Positions 23,479 to 36,148 of a DNA stretch of 64,000 nt are shown piece after piece (position 1 is the stretch's first letter; every line of letters begins with the position of its first letter). The notes beneath the pieces were generated by a model. That model saw nothing but the letters and a program-made list of their open reading frames with translations. It ran no database searches and was not told where the DNA came from. A program made the position numbers and the translations under genes. This DNA comes from Piezodorus guildinii (Eukaryota; Arthropoda; Insecta; Hemiptera; Pentatomidae), in the NCBI GenBank assembly GCA_023052935.1, contig CM041294.1, positions 14,495,791-14,559,790 of the forward strand, read 5' to 3'.

Positions 23479-23999
23479 ATAAAATTAATAATAATAACTT
23501 TGGTGGATTTCATACTTGGTTACCCATAAGAAAAACTAAATAAAAACCCCAAGATTTATAATTTGTCAGTAAAATTGATTATAACAATAGGGTAACTATA
23601 TAATATTTTTGCTATAGTTAATAAAAACTTTATGCTTATTTTCTTTTCTTTTTTTTTTTTTTTTTTGGAAGTTTTTCTTAATATTAACACTTAAATGAGA
23701 AAACAACTCCGAAACGTTGATAAATGTGAATGGTTGTGAAATAAAATAGATGAACACAAAGGGGAGTTAAGGTGTGCTCATTTATGTGTTTATACTTATT
23801 ACATACACAAAAACAAACAAATTCATAAAAACGCAACATAGAAAGAGATCCTTACTTGTGTTATGAATTATAACTTGTTTTTATCAAGAATATTTAAATT
23901 TATTACTGAAATGAATATCCAAATAATTTGTACAAGATTCCAATGTTGATAAGCATCAATACTTAGTTTGTATACCTAATACTATGAATGTAATACACT

Positions 24000-24300
24000 A
24001 ATATTGTATTTGGTTTATTATTTTACATACCGACTTCGTAATAGACCCAAAAAAAAAATTCCCCCACCCATCAAATTTTGAGGGCTTACTTTTTAAGATG
24101 CCTCGAATCCGAATAACGAACGAATAGCAAAAAATCCGTTTGTACTCCGTCCGCCCTCTGCGGCATTTCTCCGAAACTACTGGACCAATTTTTTTGAAAT
24201 TCGCCTCAAAAATACCATGGCATCCTACGATAATCCTAAAACCTAGCGCTGTGTCATAGATAATTAAATGTCCCACAAAATGAAAAAAATAATCGTTGAA
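24000..24300. repeat. Unclassified interspersed repeat
   Basis: This segment has a composition unlike its surroundings, with CCGCCCTCTGCGGCATTTCT and CTACTGGACCAATTTTTTTG. The open frame across it shows no family motif. It is probably a repeat fragment, but only one copy is seen here. Confidence 0.35.
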
Positions 24301-24320
24301 ATTGGTTCAGAACTAGAAGA

Positions 24321-24458
24321 GTGGGAGTCCTAAATTTTGCCTATCCAGGTTTAATTAGGATAGGGATCTTTAACGAGTACCTGTCATGGCACAGGTTCGG
24401 GACCACCTGTTTACGTCCCCTACGGAAGGCGGCATAACAAAGGATTGTTTACTCCCAT
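24321..24458 (-). mobile_element. tRNA-derived SINE fragment
   Basis: Matches the body of the SINE at 9234-9520 in reverse complement (GTGGGAGTCCTAAATTTTGC; GATAGGGATCTTTAACGAG). The tRNA-like head is missing. Confidence 0.8.
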
Positions 24459-24912
24459 CCTAATATAGCTATTTTGAAATAATAAACCATTTTTTAATAA
24501 TTAAAGATTTTTTTTCGGAGCAATACTTGATGTTCTTGTTGAAAAATAATAAGTGGTTTACTTTGTGTCAGAATCTAAATGAGAATGCCAATGAGATTTT
24601 TATTTATATGTATATGTATTGTTTATTTTCAGAACTGGATTTATCATAAACTAAACATATTTTTTTTCTTGAATAACAGAAAGTTTAAGAAATCTAGAAA
24701 CCGGTATTTCTTTGGAACCGAATGGATAGTAATTTAAAAAAAAAAAAAATACTCTGTTTTTCCATATCTATACGAACTCTTGAGAGTTGGTAGATTAGAC
24801 AAAGCAATCAAGAAGTTATTCTTTTTGGTGGAAGATGATACAAAATAGAAAACTCTAAATTGTTTAAAATAGAAATGTCTGGTCATAACTTACCAGCTTA
24901 TAAAATCATGTA

Positions 24913-26228
24913 CAGTGAGTGTCAAAAGTATTCGGAATACGTATTTCTTTTCATTTAATAAGTATATTTCACTGCTATGAATTTATATAATTCTTTTTCA
25001 CTCCACAATCTTTAAAAGAGACTCCTATAAAGGAAAATCACTTTTCAGATAACCGAAAAGTTTATTGTTTTTAAAAATATCCGATTAATACTGTAAAATT
25101 ACAAGATCGTTCAGTGTCAAAAGTATTCGGAAATCGTAATATCCTGTTGTTTAATGGTTTCAAATTTTAATATTCTCACCAATCTTCGACATAATTTTAT
25201 GTTCTAAGCAATTCTCCTCATGTTTATATTTCAACGATTATAAGATTTTTTTTTTTTTAATAAGGCCCTAAAATAAAAACGCAACGATCGTACAACGCCC
25301 TCAAATAATTTTTAACACGTTCAAAGTTAACACTAAAGAGAAATAGTTGAGATGTTGAAAACAATTTATGAGAATATATGAATGGCTATGTACTGTGTAG
25401 ATAATATAATAATAAAATATAAAAGCAAAAAAGTAAGCGTCCAAAAAAATATTAAATGTTAAAACTGAAAGACTGATTATTCATCTAATAAGAAAACTTT
25501 TTCAGAACTTCTGGATAAACAATAAATTTTTCAACTGTTCGCCGCGTTCTAAAAACATTTTACGAAAAGGAAAACATGGTACAAGAAGTACGAAAAACGT
25601 CTATCAGCAGGCAAGGAAATAAGAGAATAGGCTGAATGTTTGTAACATTTTTTAAAGAGAAGGTTGGTGAATCAAAATGTTTACAGATGACTCCTATTCT
25701 AAAATACATGGTTCTTATGAAAATATTATGGTTTGGAGGAAACCAAATAAAGAATTTAGTATGCCATAAAAACACCTTGAGCGGTCAGTGATATTTACGT
25801 GCGTTTTTCTTTGAAAAAGTTTGATAACATTGGATTCATGGACAGAATTATTGATAGGTTTGTGTATTTTTTAAGTATGAAAAGCCAGAATTAAAAGTAG
25901 AAGAAAAATTAGGTATAAATCAAAATATTAACATACGCGCGACCATGAGACTCTGGACATATATACGTTATTTATCCATATTTAGTTGCTGCAAAATTTT
26001 CAAAAAGTTCTCGAAATTCCTCTTCCATCATTTCTTTCAAATTTTATTAACTATTACTAATACGTTAATAATAAAATGATTGTTGTCGTAATTTTTGGTT
26101 TTAGCTATTTTATACCTTCCTTCTAACATTATAAAGTGGTTAATAACTTTTTAAAAACATAAAAAATAAGATAAAAACAAGTGAATTACAGAATAGTAGT
26201 GAATTCCGAATACTTTTGACACTCACTG
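24913..26228 (+). mobile_element. Degenerate Tc1-like transposon
   Basis: Inverted termini CAGTGAGTGTCAAAAGTATT (left) and its complement (right) are flanked by TA. A second copy of the motif, CAGTGTCAAAAGTATTCGGA, lies about 200 bp inside the left end (25112), the IR/DR arrangement of some Tc1 elements. Broken + strand transposase traces lie around 25540-25870, with recognisable VWRKPNKEF-like and GFMDRIIDRF-like stretches. Many stops and frameshifts make it inactive. The right end is 178 bp before the RPF1 start codon. Confidence 0.85.
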
Positions 26229-26366
26229 TATATTTACGAAATATGATTCTAGATCTGATAAAGTAAGGATAATGTTTTCATATATCATCACGTTGCTCCT
26301 TGTAAATGGCAGGTTCAAAGAAAATCAAACCTTCCGTAGATATAACCAGTTATCGGAGAAACAACA

Positions 26367-26372
26367 CACGTG
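26367..26372. promoter_or_regulatory. CACGTG E-box upstream of RPF1
   Basis: A palindromic E-box 34 bp upstream of the RPF1 ATG. CACGTG is the Myc/Max site and is common near ribosome-biogenesis genes in animals. Whether it is bound here, or lies inside the 5' UTR, is not shown by the sequence. Confidence 0.4.
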
Positions 26373-26406
26373 TTTTGGACTGTTAGTGATAATATCCTTG
26401 TCAAGC

Positions 26407-28773
26407 ATGGGGAAAATAAAAAAAGAAGCCGAAGATAAATTACCAGAAGGTATGAAATCGTCTAATGATATTAAAAATAAATCTGTCAGGAGGAAAAGGA
26501 TTGGAAAAGAATTGTTAGAAAAGAGAAAGGTAATTGATTATCATTTATTTGTTTTTTTCTCTTTAGTATTGTTTTATTAAAGATTTATTTTAAATAGGCC
26601 AAAAGAGAGGCTCGCAAAAAACGAAGAGAAGGTGGTGAAAAACCTGGTGTTCCTCACACTATTGAAAGTTTAAGAGTTAAAGATGAAACTGTATTGGAAG
26701 CCACAGAAGCAAATGAAGAACGCATTGAAGAAATGCATATTGATGTTAAAACAGATGAATTCCAAAATTATTTTAATATGGAATATGAACCAAAAGTTCT
26801 CATCACTTTTAAAGATAATCCATTGAAGGTATTTCACTTTTATTTATGCAATAATAATGGTTTGAACCAGTCTCATTTGATCAATTTGTTTAGTTGTATG
26901 ATCCAGATTATGGAATATTTGATCTAATTAATACGCATTAATATACAACTATTTGTAGAAAATATACAGTTTGTAGAAGGAAGCTATGTTGCCAAACCAT
27001 GTTTCATTCACATCTTTCAGTAATTCAAAGTTGATGCTTGGATCATATTATGTTATTGTTGTTTCTATTAGTCATTACTTTTAGTAAAATTAACAGTTCT
27101 GTTTATTTCTATGAAATAGTTCACATTTCCCTATTTTTATAATTTTAATTTTTTTTTTATTTTAGAAATACTAATTTTGTTATTTCTAAAATATTGTTAC
27201 TTTTAAAATTTCACATTATTAATGTTGAAAGACTTTTTTTTTAATAATAGATATGATTTTAAAATGTAAAAATTATGTTGATGGTTACTTTGTGGTCATG
27301 TTTGATGTTCAAACTGGTCACTCTACTGTGTATTTAAGTTCTACCATTTAAAATATTTATGTTTTTATTTTTAGCGTTCTCGAATCCTTGGTGTGGAACT
27401 TAGTAGAGCTATACCTAACTCAATGTTCAGGTATAGAGGCCGATCAAGCACAAAGAAAATAGTAAAAAGAGCTATTGAAAGAAAGTTTTCCGATGTTATT
27501 CTTATTAATGAAGACATGAAAGAACCAAGTATCCTTTTATATTAATTGAATTTTATTTAAATATCTAAAAATTAAATATTTGTGATCGATAACATTCAAC
27601 TAAGGTTTTATATCATTTATCAAGTTATATTCTTCTTCCTCCTTTGCTTTCGATTGTTACTAAAATCCATGATTGACCTAGATCTCTGGTTATCGTTGAT
27701 AATTGCAGTCTCACTTTTGTCCATTTAATAATAGAATAGAATAGAATAGAAAACAACTTTTATTCTGGGACTTAGTCCCTTAAGAATAACATAAAATTCA
27801 CAGATAAAAATATCATCACATCAGGCCAGAAAACTTTAGATAGCTTTAATTATTTATATAAGTAAAAAAGGTAAAGAAAGAAATTTAAATAAATGTATGT
27901 ACATAAACACATCCATGTACAAAAGAAAAGAAAAATCATAAAGTAAAGTAAATAAATACAGTAAATGAAAAGTAAAAAAACTACTTATTTTGAACACAAA
28001 AAGAAAACGAAATATACATATATATATAAAATTAAAAAAAAAAAAATAAGGTATATATAACATATTCAGTTATTATAATGAAAAATCTAATATAAAATTA
28101 AAGATCAACAAGCGTCAGTTTGGGATAATAGATATTGGAAAAGGTGATATTTGAATGTGGATAAGGAAGAAGCACGACATATATTGGAAGGAATGGAATT
28201 CCAGAATGCAATGGAACGGGCAAGAAAGGATCGATCGAAGGCTTTAGTTCTGTGGGATGGCATGTAAAGGTCAGAATGGCGCGATCTTGTTTCAAGCAAG
28301 TAGACTGAAGATTTAAATTGAAGGAAACTGTGGATATAGGAAGGATGCTGGGATTTTATAGTTCGGTAGAGAAAGGACCCAAGGAAGTAATGTCGGCGAA
28401 TGGAGGGGAGGAGCCACTTCAACTCGGCATAGCGGTGGGTCACGGGACACCGCCTCGAGGTACCACAAACAAATCTTAAAAAACAATTCATGAGACGCTT
28501 TAACTTGTTCTCAAGCACCACAGGGAGACCACCGTACACCGCGCAGCAGTAGTCGAAGTTGGGAAAAATGAAAATTATATGCGAGATTCTTTTCAAATAT
28601 TATTTAATAGCCACTGGAGTTTGCCTTGCTCTTTTTTAGCAAGTCTAAAACAGCATCCTCTGTAATTTTCCTAACTTTATGCAGGTAATGTTATTTGTGT
28701 TGTCTTACTGCTCTATTGCTGTACCTTTTATTTTTATTGTTGTTCAATAAAGAGTATTATTATGTTTAAAAAA

Positions 28774-28818
<45 letters not shown>

Positions 28819-31800
28819 CTTGAAATTAATATACATCTTTTAACCACAAACTCGTGGCCATCCTTCATCTACTTGTTGGTAGCTCCTTGATTAGTTACTG
28901 TCAATTTTTTTAAAATTATTTATTGATACAATTGTGTTATAAAACACATCTAGTAAATAGTCTAAAAGAAAATAGACATGAACAACCCAGCGGTAGCACT
29001 CTAAAAATATTCTAAACTAAAGGTCTTGAGGCCATCTTCTTTTCAGATGCCTCAGAGAATTATCAGGAATTGAAGTGAATGAAAAGATTGAAACTAAAGG
29101 ATTGGAGTGGGAATGGAGTTTGTCATGAAAGGAATGATATCCGGTTCAGGCCAAATCAGCAACATACGGAACATTAAGGTCTTTATGGACCAGTTTATTA
29201 GTTATAAAGTAAGGAGCATTGAGGATATTACAAAGGATTTTGAGTTGTAGGGATTGGATAGGGAAAGAATTTGATGTTTTAGTAGAGCCCCAAAGCTCTA
29301 CTCCGTAAGTCCATATAGGCCGTATGGTAGTCATGTAGATGAGCCATTCGTAGTTAAGTGGAAGATTAAAACATTTGTCTAGTAAGTGTTGGAGTAGCCG
29401 AAAATGTCTAGCAGTTTCTTGTCATTTCAGTCTTGTATGAGGGTTCCAAGTAAGGCGTTTGCCAAGGTGGCGTCCTAGATATCAGATCTATTCAACATGA
29501 ACCAGCGGAATGTTATTGAAGAACACTGTAGGGCAGGATGTCATAGGTTATGACGAAAGGTAAAGGTAACTTTGTGGGATTTGTTGGAATTTATTTTAAT
29601 TCTCCAGTTCAGACACCATACTTCAAGGTCTCTGAGGTGGGATTGGAGAGTTTGAGAGGCAATAGTTAGATCAGTATTGACTGACAACAACACAAGTGTC
29701 AAGCAAACTGACTAAAAATGGATGAATAGGAATTATGATTTACTTCGAAGGATCTGCCAGTACTGTCAAATTTCTTAGTTGTTTTTTTCTCATCATAATT
29801 CTACTGAAATTGGCCAAAAAAATATATCTTACAATTAATAGTTGTAAATTTTAATAATAAATAATATAATCAAGCTTCTTTGTATATTATTTAAATATTG
29901 AAATGATTGTTGCTTATTGTTTTTATGTTTACTCAGAAATCGTATGCACTGTTTTTCTTTAATGCTATCTTAGATGGTTTGTTGTTAATCCATTTACCAT
30001 CTGGGCCGACTGCTTATTTTAGGATGAGCAATGTGAAACTTACAACTGATTTAAAGGTAAATTATCATATGCTAGATTAATTATTTAAATATCTATGTTT
30101 TGTTAATTTAAAAAAAAAAAATCTGGTGCAGGCAACACACGACTTTCACTTACCTCCGTTTTTAAAATCAATTAAAGAATTTTCAAGTACAGTAAGAGAT
30201 GAAAAAAATACGTGAAACCATTTAAGAATTAATTAAATGGAATTTCTATAGAAACATGTGTTTTATTAAAAAATCTATTATATTATTATCTAAAATTATC
30301 AGTTAGTTTTATCTGCTTTTCATCATTCTCTATTAACTTTTAAAATATTGTGTTTAAGATAATAATTTTTCTAAAATCCTTAGCTTTCAAACAGTATATC
30401 ATACATGTATATTACTGTTCTTATGTTATAAAACAAAAAATTGCATTAAAAAAATTTTTTTTTTCAGTTTTCTCCTTTATTTTTTTTTCAAATTCGCACA
30501 ACATACATATTTATTTGTTATTTATAAATACTAACAAAAAAATATGGTTATTTTTATAGAATCTACAAAATTAAAGGTACTTTAGAGGAAGAAAATTTAA
30601 AATATCGGCATTTAGGCACTGACAGACTATTTTAATCAGAATGAAACCTACATGATGTTAAAGCCTATTAAATTCTACATTGATATAGAGAGTTTAATCA
30701 AAATCGTCGGACCGTTTTTGAGAAAATCGAAAAAAGGTGCAAAATACATAGTATAAAGTGGCTCTTCTGGTAAGCTCATTTTGATGAAAAAGGTTTCGTA
30801 ACGTCTCGGGCATATATTTGTCTTAAATATGAAATTTCAGTTTCATAGGACTTTCCGTTTTCCGCCCGGGAGTTACCACACACACAGACCTTTTTGCAGG
30901 ACTTAGTTATTTGTGCTCAGGAGACCCTAAAACGTGTATTTCCGTTGAAAACAGGAATTCGAAAATTTTCACGATCGCAATACTCCCCTTTATTATATAT
31001 AGTAAGTGAAAGTAAAAATAATAAAAGTCAACTAATATTCTGAGTTATTTAGTGGCAATGACATGTTGATATTGATATGGTATGAACAATGATAGATGGG
31101 TCTCATTTCTAATATTTTTTCTTGTAAAGTTTTTTGGTGCCTTTGTTGCCATGTTTAAGTAGAGGAGTTCTTGTCAGCCTCTTTAGTGTAACTGAGTAAC
31201 AACATCAATAAAGCAATTACAGTTTTAAAATCAATGTGAAAGATCATGTTTGCTTGATCTTGTATACATCTGCACTTTCATCTATTTAATGCTTGTCTAA
31301 AATTGATATGATTTGTTATATAATATTCTGTTTTATTTTTTAGCTTAGCCACAAAGATATTAATTTTCATCGACCTGAAATAATTCTTAACAACTTTACG
31401 ACAAGACTGGGCACAACCATTTCCAGAATGTTGGCTAGTTTGTTTCATTATGATCCTGAATTCAGAGGCAGGAGAGTAGTCACTTTTCATAATCAAAGGG
31501 ACTATATTTTCTTTAGGCATCACATGTAAGTACTTTTTGTCTAATGTAACTTGATATTACATGTACATTTCATTGGGTTGTGGTATAAAAGTTGACCATA
31601 TTGCTTTGTATTACTGTTTATCAAGATTTTGTACTTTTATACTAAGTATTGAACTTTCAATGCTCATGCTTTTAGTTTGCTAAGTAAATTATTCATGTAA
31701 TGATGTCTTCAAAATATGTTCTACCACTGAATATGTTCGACAGACACTTAAAATTTTCAGTCCACTTTTCTAAAAAAATTAAATCTGTAAGGAGAAAAAT

Positions 31801-32860
31801 GTTAGGCTTAACCATTTGATTTCATCTCCATGTATATCTTTCCGACTAAAAGCGATGATATACAAAACAATTCTTCGTCCGTCACTGTTGTATGGCTCAC
31901 AACTTTTTCCACACTTAGCGAAATCAACGGAAAAGAATGTCCAGGCATTTCAAAACGGCATTCTAAGAAGAATCACAAAAGGGACGATATTTCAAAGAGC
32001 AAAAAACAAAGAAATTACATGAAGAGATGAAAATACCAACAATTAAAAAATTTATGAGTGAGAGGAATTTAAAGTTTTTCGAATCAACGAAATTTGTAAA
32101 TAACCCTATATTTAATCAACTGAAACCCCCAGGAATACCTCAGCGATGGCAGAAACTCAACAAATAAATAAATTAGTTTAAGTTTTAGTTGTAAGGTCGA
32201 AACAAACTAGATGGTAAGCCCCATCACCTGAATTATTATTCATAATGTTATCACCCTCCAGAAGTTAGGTTAAAGAGTTACAACTCCTTTAAATGCACGA
32301 TTGCAGAAAAAGGAGAACTTACCAGCATTGCAGGAGCTTAGAAGATAAAATAAGGGGCTAAGAAAAAAAAAAAAAAATATATGTTAAAACATTTTAAAAT
32401 TATCTAAGTTTTGTTTGTATTTAAATGACTTTTTTTTTATTATTTAAAAGAAAAAAATAGTAAACCATTTACAACCTTTGATTTAGAAAAAAAAAAATTA
32501 ATTATCCAGAAACTTATAGGGAACCACCAATACCATCAACCATTGTTGGAAAATTTTAACCCATGTTTTGTTTAACTTGCTTTAAAATTAATATTTAATC
32601 GAACATTTTTATTATGGTCTTCATATCATGGACACTCTTTCCTGGAGTATTTTTCATAATAATATTCTTTGTAAATTTTTAGGTATGAATTTAGGAAAAA
32701 AGATGCTCATCCTAAATTAAAAGAATTGGGACCACGGTTCACTCTGAGACTTGAATGGCTTCAACAAGGAACTTTTGACACGAAACTTGGGGAATATGAA
32801 TGGATCAAAAGAGATCGTAGGCATGCTCTGGAATCTAATAGGCGAAAATTTCAATTGTGA
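26407..32860 (+). CDS. RPF1: RPF1, Brix-domain ribosome production factor 1
   Basis: Six exons: 26407-26529, 26598-26828, 27375-27528, 29974-30056, 31344-31525, 32683-32860 (stop); 316 residues, with all phases continuous. The N-terminus is highly basic ([20 protein letters not shown]), typical of nucleolar Brix proteins. The Brix domain spans about residues 95-300 with the family signatures [89 protein letters not shown] and the end [11 protein letters not shown]1 acts in the nucleolus in 60S subunit assembly and ITS2/27S pre-rRNA processing. The start chosen is [10 protein letters not shown]; an upstream in-frame ATG at 26272 would add an unrelated hydrophobic stretch. Introns 3 and 5 hold LINE and R3 insertions. 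AATAAA lies at 32903. Human RPF1 is slightly longer (about 349 aa). Confidence 0.96.
27730..28573 (-). mobile_element. LINE family A copy 2, 5'-truncated (RPF1 intron 3)
   Basis: The - strand reads from 28596 to 28105 as a LINE tail ([34 protein letters not shown]), the same family as the 4.5-6.0 kb copy. It ends in a TAGAA microsatellite (27730-27750) preceded by TTATTCTGGGACTTAGTCCC. No RT core remains. Confidence 0.85.
28770..28815. repeat. (TA)n microsatellite
   Basis: A pure TA dinucleotide run of about 44 bp between two LINE fragments in RPF1 intron 3. Confidence 0.9.
28905..29765 (-). mobile_element. LINE family B fragment (RPF1 intron 3)
   Basis: The - strand has [20 protein letters not shown] and [16 protein letters not shown], then the A-rich 3' end near 28905-28925. 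The 5' part aligns with 17950-18000 of the better copy, but the RT motif B/C stretch is deleted. Not functional. Confidence 0.82.
30122..31017 (+). repeat. Helentron-like repeat R3, copy b (full length)
   Basis: Begins TCTGGTGCAGGCAACACACG and ends GTAAGTGAAAGTAAAA, with the subterminal inverted pair ACTTTCACTTAC / GTAAGTGAAAGT. It is about 895 bp, non-coding, and sits in RPF1 intron 4. The start with TC after A, short subterminal inverted repeats and no target duplication fit helentron-associated (HINE/DINE-like) elements. The class is inferred, not proven. Confidence 0.7.
31780..32372 (+). mobile_element. LINE tail fragment with A tract (RPF1 intron 5)
   Basis: A + strand reading resembles the end of a LINE ORF2 ([35 protein letters not shown], then in a shifted frame a stretch ending [13 protein letters not shown]). 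It is followed by a 3' UTR and an A-rich tail at about 32360-32375. It differs from families A and B. Confidence 0.75.
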
Positions 32861-32902
32861 TTGTTTATTTGTTTTATTCTTCATGTATATTAATTTTTTT
32901 TA

Positions 32903-32908
32903 AATAAA
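32903..32908 (+). terminator. Putative RPF1 poly(A) signal
   Basis: AATAAA 42 bp after the RPF1 stop codon, at a plausible distance for a short 3' UTR. Confidence 0.5.
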
Positions 32909-33187
32909 TTATTTATATAATATTTTCATATTTATCAAGGTTTATTTTTATCCATAAGTTCAAGATTTTTTTTCACAATTTAAAAAATGATGGTAATAAT
33001 GGATATTCAACTATAGAAAGGTAATTTTGGTTTCGTCCAAAAAATACTTAGGTATATGTTTCTAGCAAAAGTATCTTGATATATCTTATTGTTTTTATTG
33101 TGAAATCATGTCTGCCTGAACTTTTTTTTTTTTAATAAATTATTTTTATATAATATTTTCATATTTATCAAGGCTGTTTGATATTGT

Positions 33188-33693
33188 CTCCTTTATTTCT
33201 TAATTGAAATTGCTTAGCTTGCATATATAGCAGTTATTTATCAATGCTAACAATATTTTGAAGTCTACAAAATTAAAGATATTTTATATAAAGAAAATTT
33301 AAAATATCGGCATTTTAGTCCTGTTGGACTATTTCAATCAGAATGAAACCTGCGCAATATTGAAGCCCATTAAATTTTACATGCATAAAGCAAGTATAAT
33401 CAAAATCGTTAGAGCTGTTTTTGAGAAAATCATAAAAAGGTGCTAAATGCATGGTATAAAGTAGCACTTCTAGTCAACCAATTTTAGTGAAAAAGTTGCT
33501 GTAATATCTTGGACGTATAGTTTTCTTGAATATGAAATTTTAGATTTGTACGTCTTTTCATTTTCGCGCTAGACTTAACTCATATGGACACACACAGACC
33601 TTTTTTCGGGACTTGGTTATTTGGACTCAAAAAATTTTCACGATTGCAATACTTTCCCTTACTATATATTTCATATTTAGGAAAGTGAAAGTA
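33188..33693 (+). repeat. R3 repeat, copy c (3' part only)
   Basis: Aligns with the 3' two-thirds of the R3 family (TTTAAAATATCGGCATTTTA; TTTTCACGATTGCA) and ends GAAAGTGAAAGT. The CCTAAAACGTGTATT segment seen in other copies is deleted. Confidence 0.75.
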
Positions 33694-34099
33694 AAAATAG
33701 GTATTCTACTATACCAAGGTAACTTTGGTTTCCTCCAAAAAAATACTTGTGTAGATGTTTCTGACAGAAATATCTTGATATATCTTTTTCTATTGAAATA
33801 TTGTTTGCATGAATTAGATCTTTTCTATAATCCACTAATTTTAATGGTTTGTGATATAGATACCATCTTTATTTAAGTGAAGTTGCTCTGATTAAAATTT
33901 CAATTGAAGAATTAGACCCAAGATTTTGATTGTATAACAATCATCTGTCGTTTTTGTAATATCAAGTTTAGTTACTTACTAAAATAAGGTGCTATTTTAA
34001 TTTGAAGTTGGCACCATCCTGCTTAACCACCCTTCCCTAGTAATATCAGATCCTCAATTTATATATTTTTTAATGAACCCACACACATTTGTATAAATA

Positions 34100-36148
34100 C
34101 AGAGTGTTCATGCTCAAGTGTCCAGACTTCAGGATTGAATTAAGGACCTCAAAAAAAGTCCTCTGAAGATGTGTCTGGAAATGCGCAGAATCGCAAATTT
34201 TTTCAGCTTATACCTTTTCAGGAATCGACTTTTCAGCAAAATTTTTAGAATAAAAGTTGTTGGTTATTAAATTGTATTGGGTTGTGTCACATGAAATGTC
34301 CGTTTTCAAGGTAAAGAATTTTTATTAAAAATACGATATGAAAACAAGATAATTTTATTCGAAGTATTTACCTTATTTTCCTACACATTTTTCCCAATGT
34401 GACACCAACTTTTTTATCCCCTAACTGAAAAACTCAAGGCTTTGAAGTAAAACAAAATCTGAAAACGCACTTTTCACTTGATCATCATTTTCAAAAAGTT
34501 TTCCTTTGACGAAGTTGTCTAAATTCCTGAACAGGTGGAAATCTTTTGGAGACAAGTCGGGAGAATATGGTGGGTGCGGAAGAACTTCGTAGCCCAGTTC
34601 TTTCAATTTTTGCATGGTATGTTTTGAAACATTCGGCTCAGTGAGATCATGAGATCATGTATCGAGCTTTTTTACTTTCCCAATACACTTTAAATGTCTG
34701 GAAACGGTAGATGAACTTGCATTTAGTTGTGCTGAGAGTCCTTTAACTGTTTGGTAGAGGTTTTCTTCAACATTATGTTTGAGGACATCGTTGTCTATTA
34801 CGGACGGAGGCCTTCCTCGGGGCAAGATTTCCAAGTCGGTATCCCCAGCTAAAAACTTAGCAAACCAACGGCAAATGGTCCGTTCATTAACACTCCCTTC
34901 CCCAAACGCCTTGCAAATATTTCTAGTGGCCTCAGCCCAAGTTTAAACTCGTACAAAAATAATACTCGAAATCGCCTGTTTCCATGTTCATATTTGGAGG
35001 TATACTAAAAAGTGGGTAATTGGTTGGGAAGCTAATGTTTGTAATACAAAGGTAGAGGATTAGTAACTATTTGCTTTAAATATGTAAACATTCAGAAGAA
35101 ATCAACAGAGACCTGCAAAATCCTTTATGTATTTCAGAAACTATAAAAACGGACATTTCATGTGAAACAACAAAATACAATCATTTTTTCCAAGCAATTG
35201 AATCTAGCATCTTTAGACCTGGAGATATCTCAGTTGAAGTACTAAATATTATGGTTTTTTTTTCTATGATCTAACTGTACAATGTAAAAGTAATCATGGG
35301 GAATGGATTTATGAACTTTAAGATACTAAGAAATACTAACATGCACTGAGAGGGTGTTAGCTAGTGAGGATGTATATAGGGTTTAAATATGAATTATAGA
35401 TCTTAAATTAAATAAAAATTATACGGACATTCGTGCAGGATGTTTTCACAAAATTTCCAAACAAGACCATTAATGCATCATATACAGATGAATTCATTAA
35501 TAAAGAACTTTTAAATTTATTAATTAGTTAAGCGAGCCTAAATAACTCTACCAATGAATATCCTCATATCGTCAATGTGTCTTCTAAGGAATGCATTAGT
35601 ATTAATTTCTGATTTTTTCTCTTGTTTTAAGATCTTAATAACACATTTTTAGGAGACTTGGTTAAGATTTGTGCTCACAATGCATGATAGTGTATCTTAA
35701 CATTCAAGCAAGTCGCATACATTTTTGTAAATCATTTTACATGTATTGACCATATAAGATTTGGTTTCAAATCTTGATGATCATTGGGAAAAAATAAACT
35801 GTCTTTAATTCATTCCCCATGATTATGTTACGTTTAAACTGTATTGTTTGATCATATGAAAAACCTGATACTTAGAACCTCAACTTAGTTATCTTCAGGT
35901 CTAAGGATACTAAGGTGAATTGCTTGGACCAATTCCTGTAGAATTTAATAACATACAACTTTTATTAAAGTGATTTTACCGAAAATTTGATTTCTGAGAA
36001 ATTAAAAGCTGATAACGCCTGAAAAACATTTTCGACTCTAGCTCCTTAACTGAGCAATTCCGGACACATTTCCATAGTACTTTTTTTTTCTTGATTGGAG
36101 GTCCTTATTCATTTCTGAAGTCTGGCCACTTGACCCTGAAAGACCCTG
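34100..36148. mobile_element. Foldback element with long inverted arms and TA flanks, split by a mariner
   Basis: The left end CAGAGTGTTCATGCTCAAGT and the right end (complement begins CAGGGTCTTTCAGGGTCAAG) are flanked by TA. The left arm (34100-34276 plus 35178 to about 35330) pairs with the right arm (about 35800-36148) along most of its length, for example GTCCAGACTTC / GAAGTCTGGCC and AATCATGGGGAATG / CATTCCCCATGATT. The centre (35330-35800) has no ORF. The CAG ends and TA target suggest a non-autonomous Tc1/mariner-type element, but no transposase is left to prove it. Confidence 0.72.
34277..35175 (-). mobile_element. Internally deleted mariner element, copy 2
   Basis: Inserted in the left arm of the foldback element. 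The left terminus TTGGGTTGTGTCACATGAAA is preceded by TA; the right terminus is slightly decayed (CAACAAAA) and followed by TA. It keeps the helix-turn-helix part in broken form and the C-terminal part ([20 protein letters not shown]). The catalytic centre is deleted, as in copy 1. Confidence 0.9.

Noticed and set aside
26272..26406. Upstream start for RPF1
   Set aside because: The extra 45 residues are hydrophobic and unlike the basic start of Brix proteins; the ATG at 26407 fits the family.
30350..30559. 69-codon frame in RPF1 intron 4
   Set aside because: Lies inside an R3 repeat, Phe/Ile/Lys-rich, no conserved motif.
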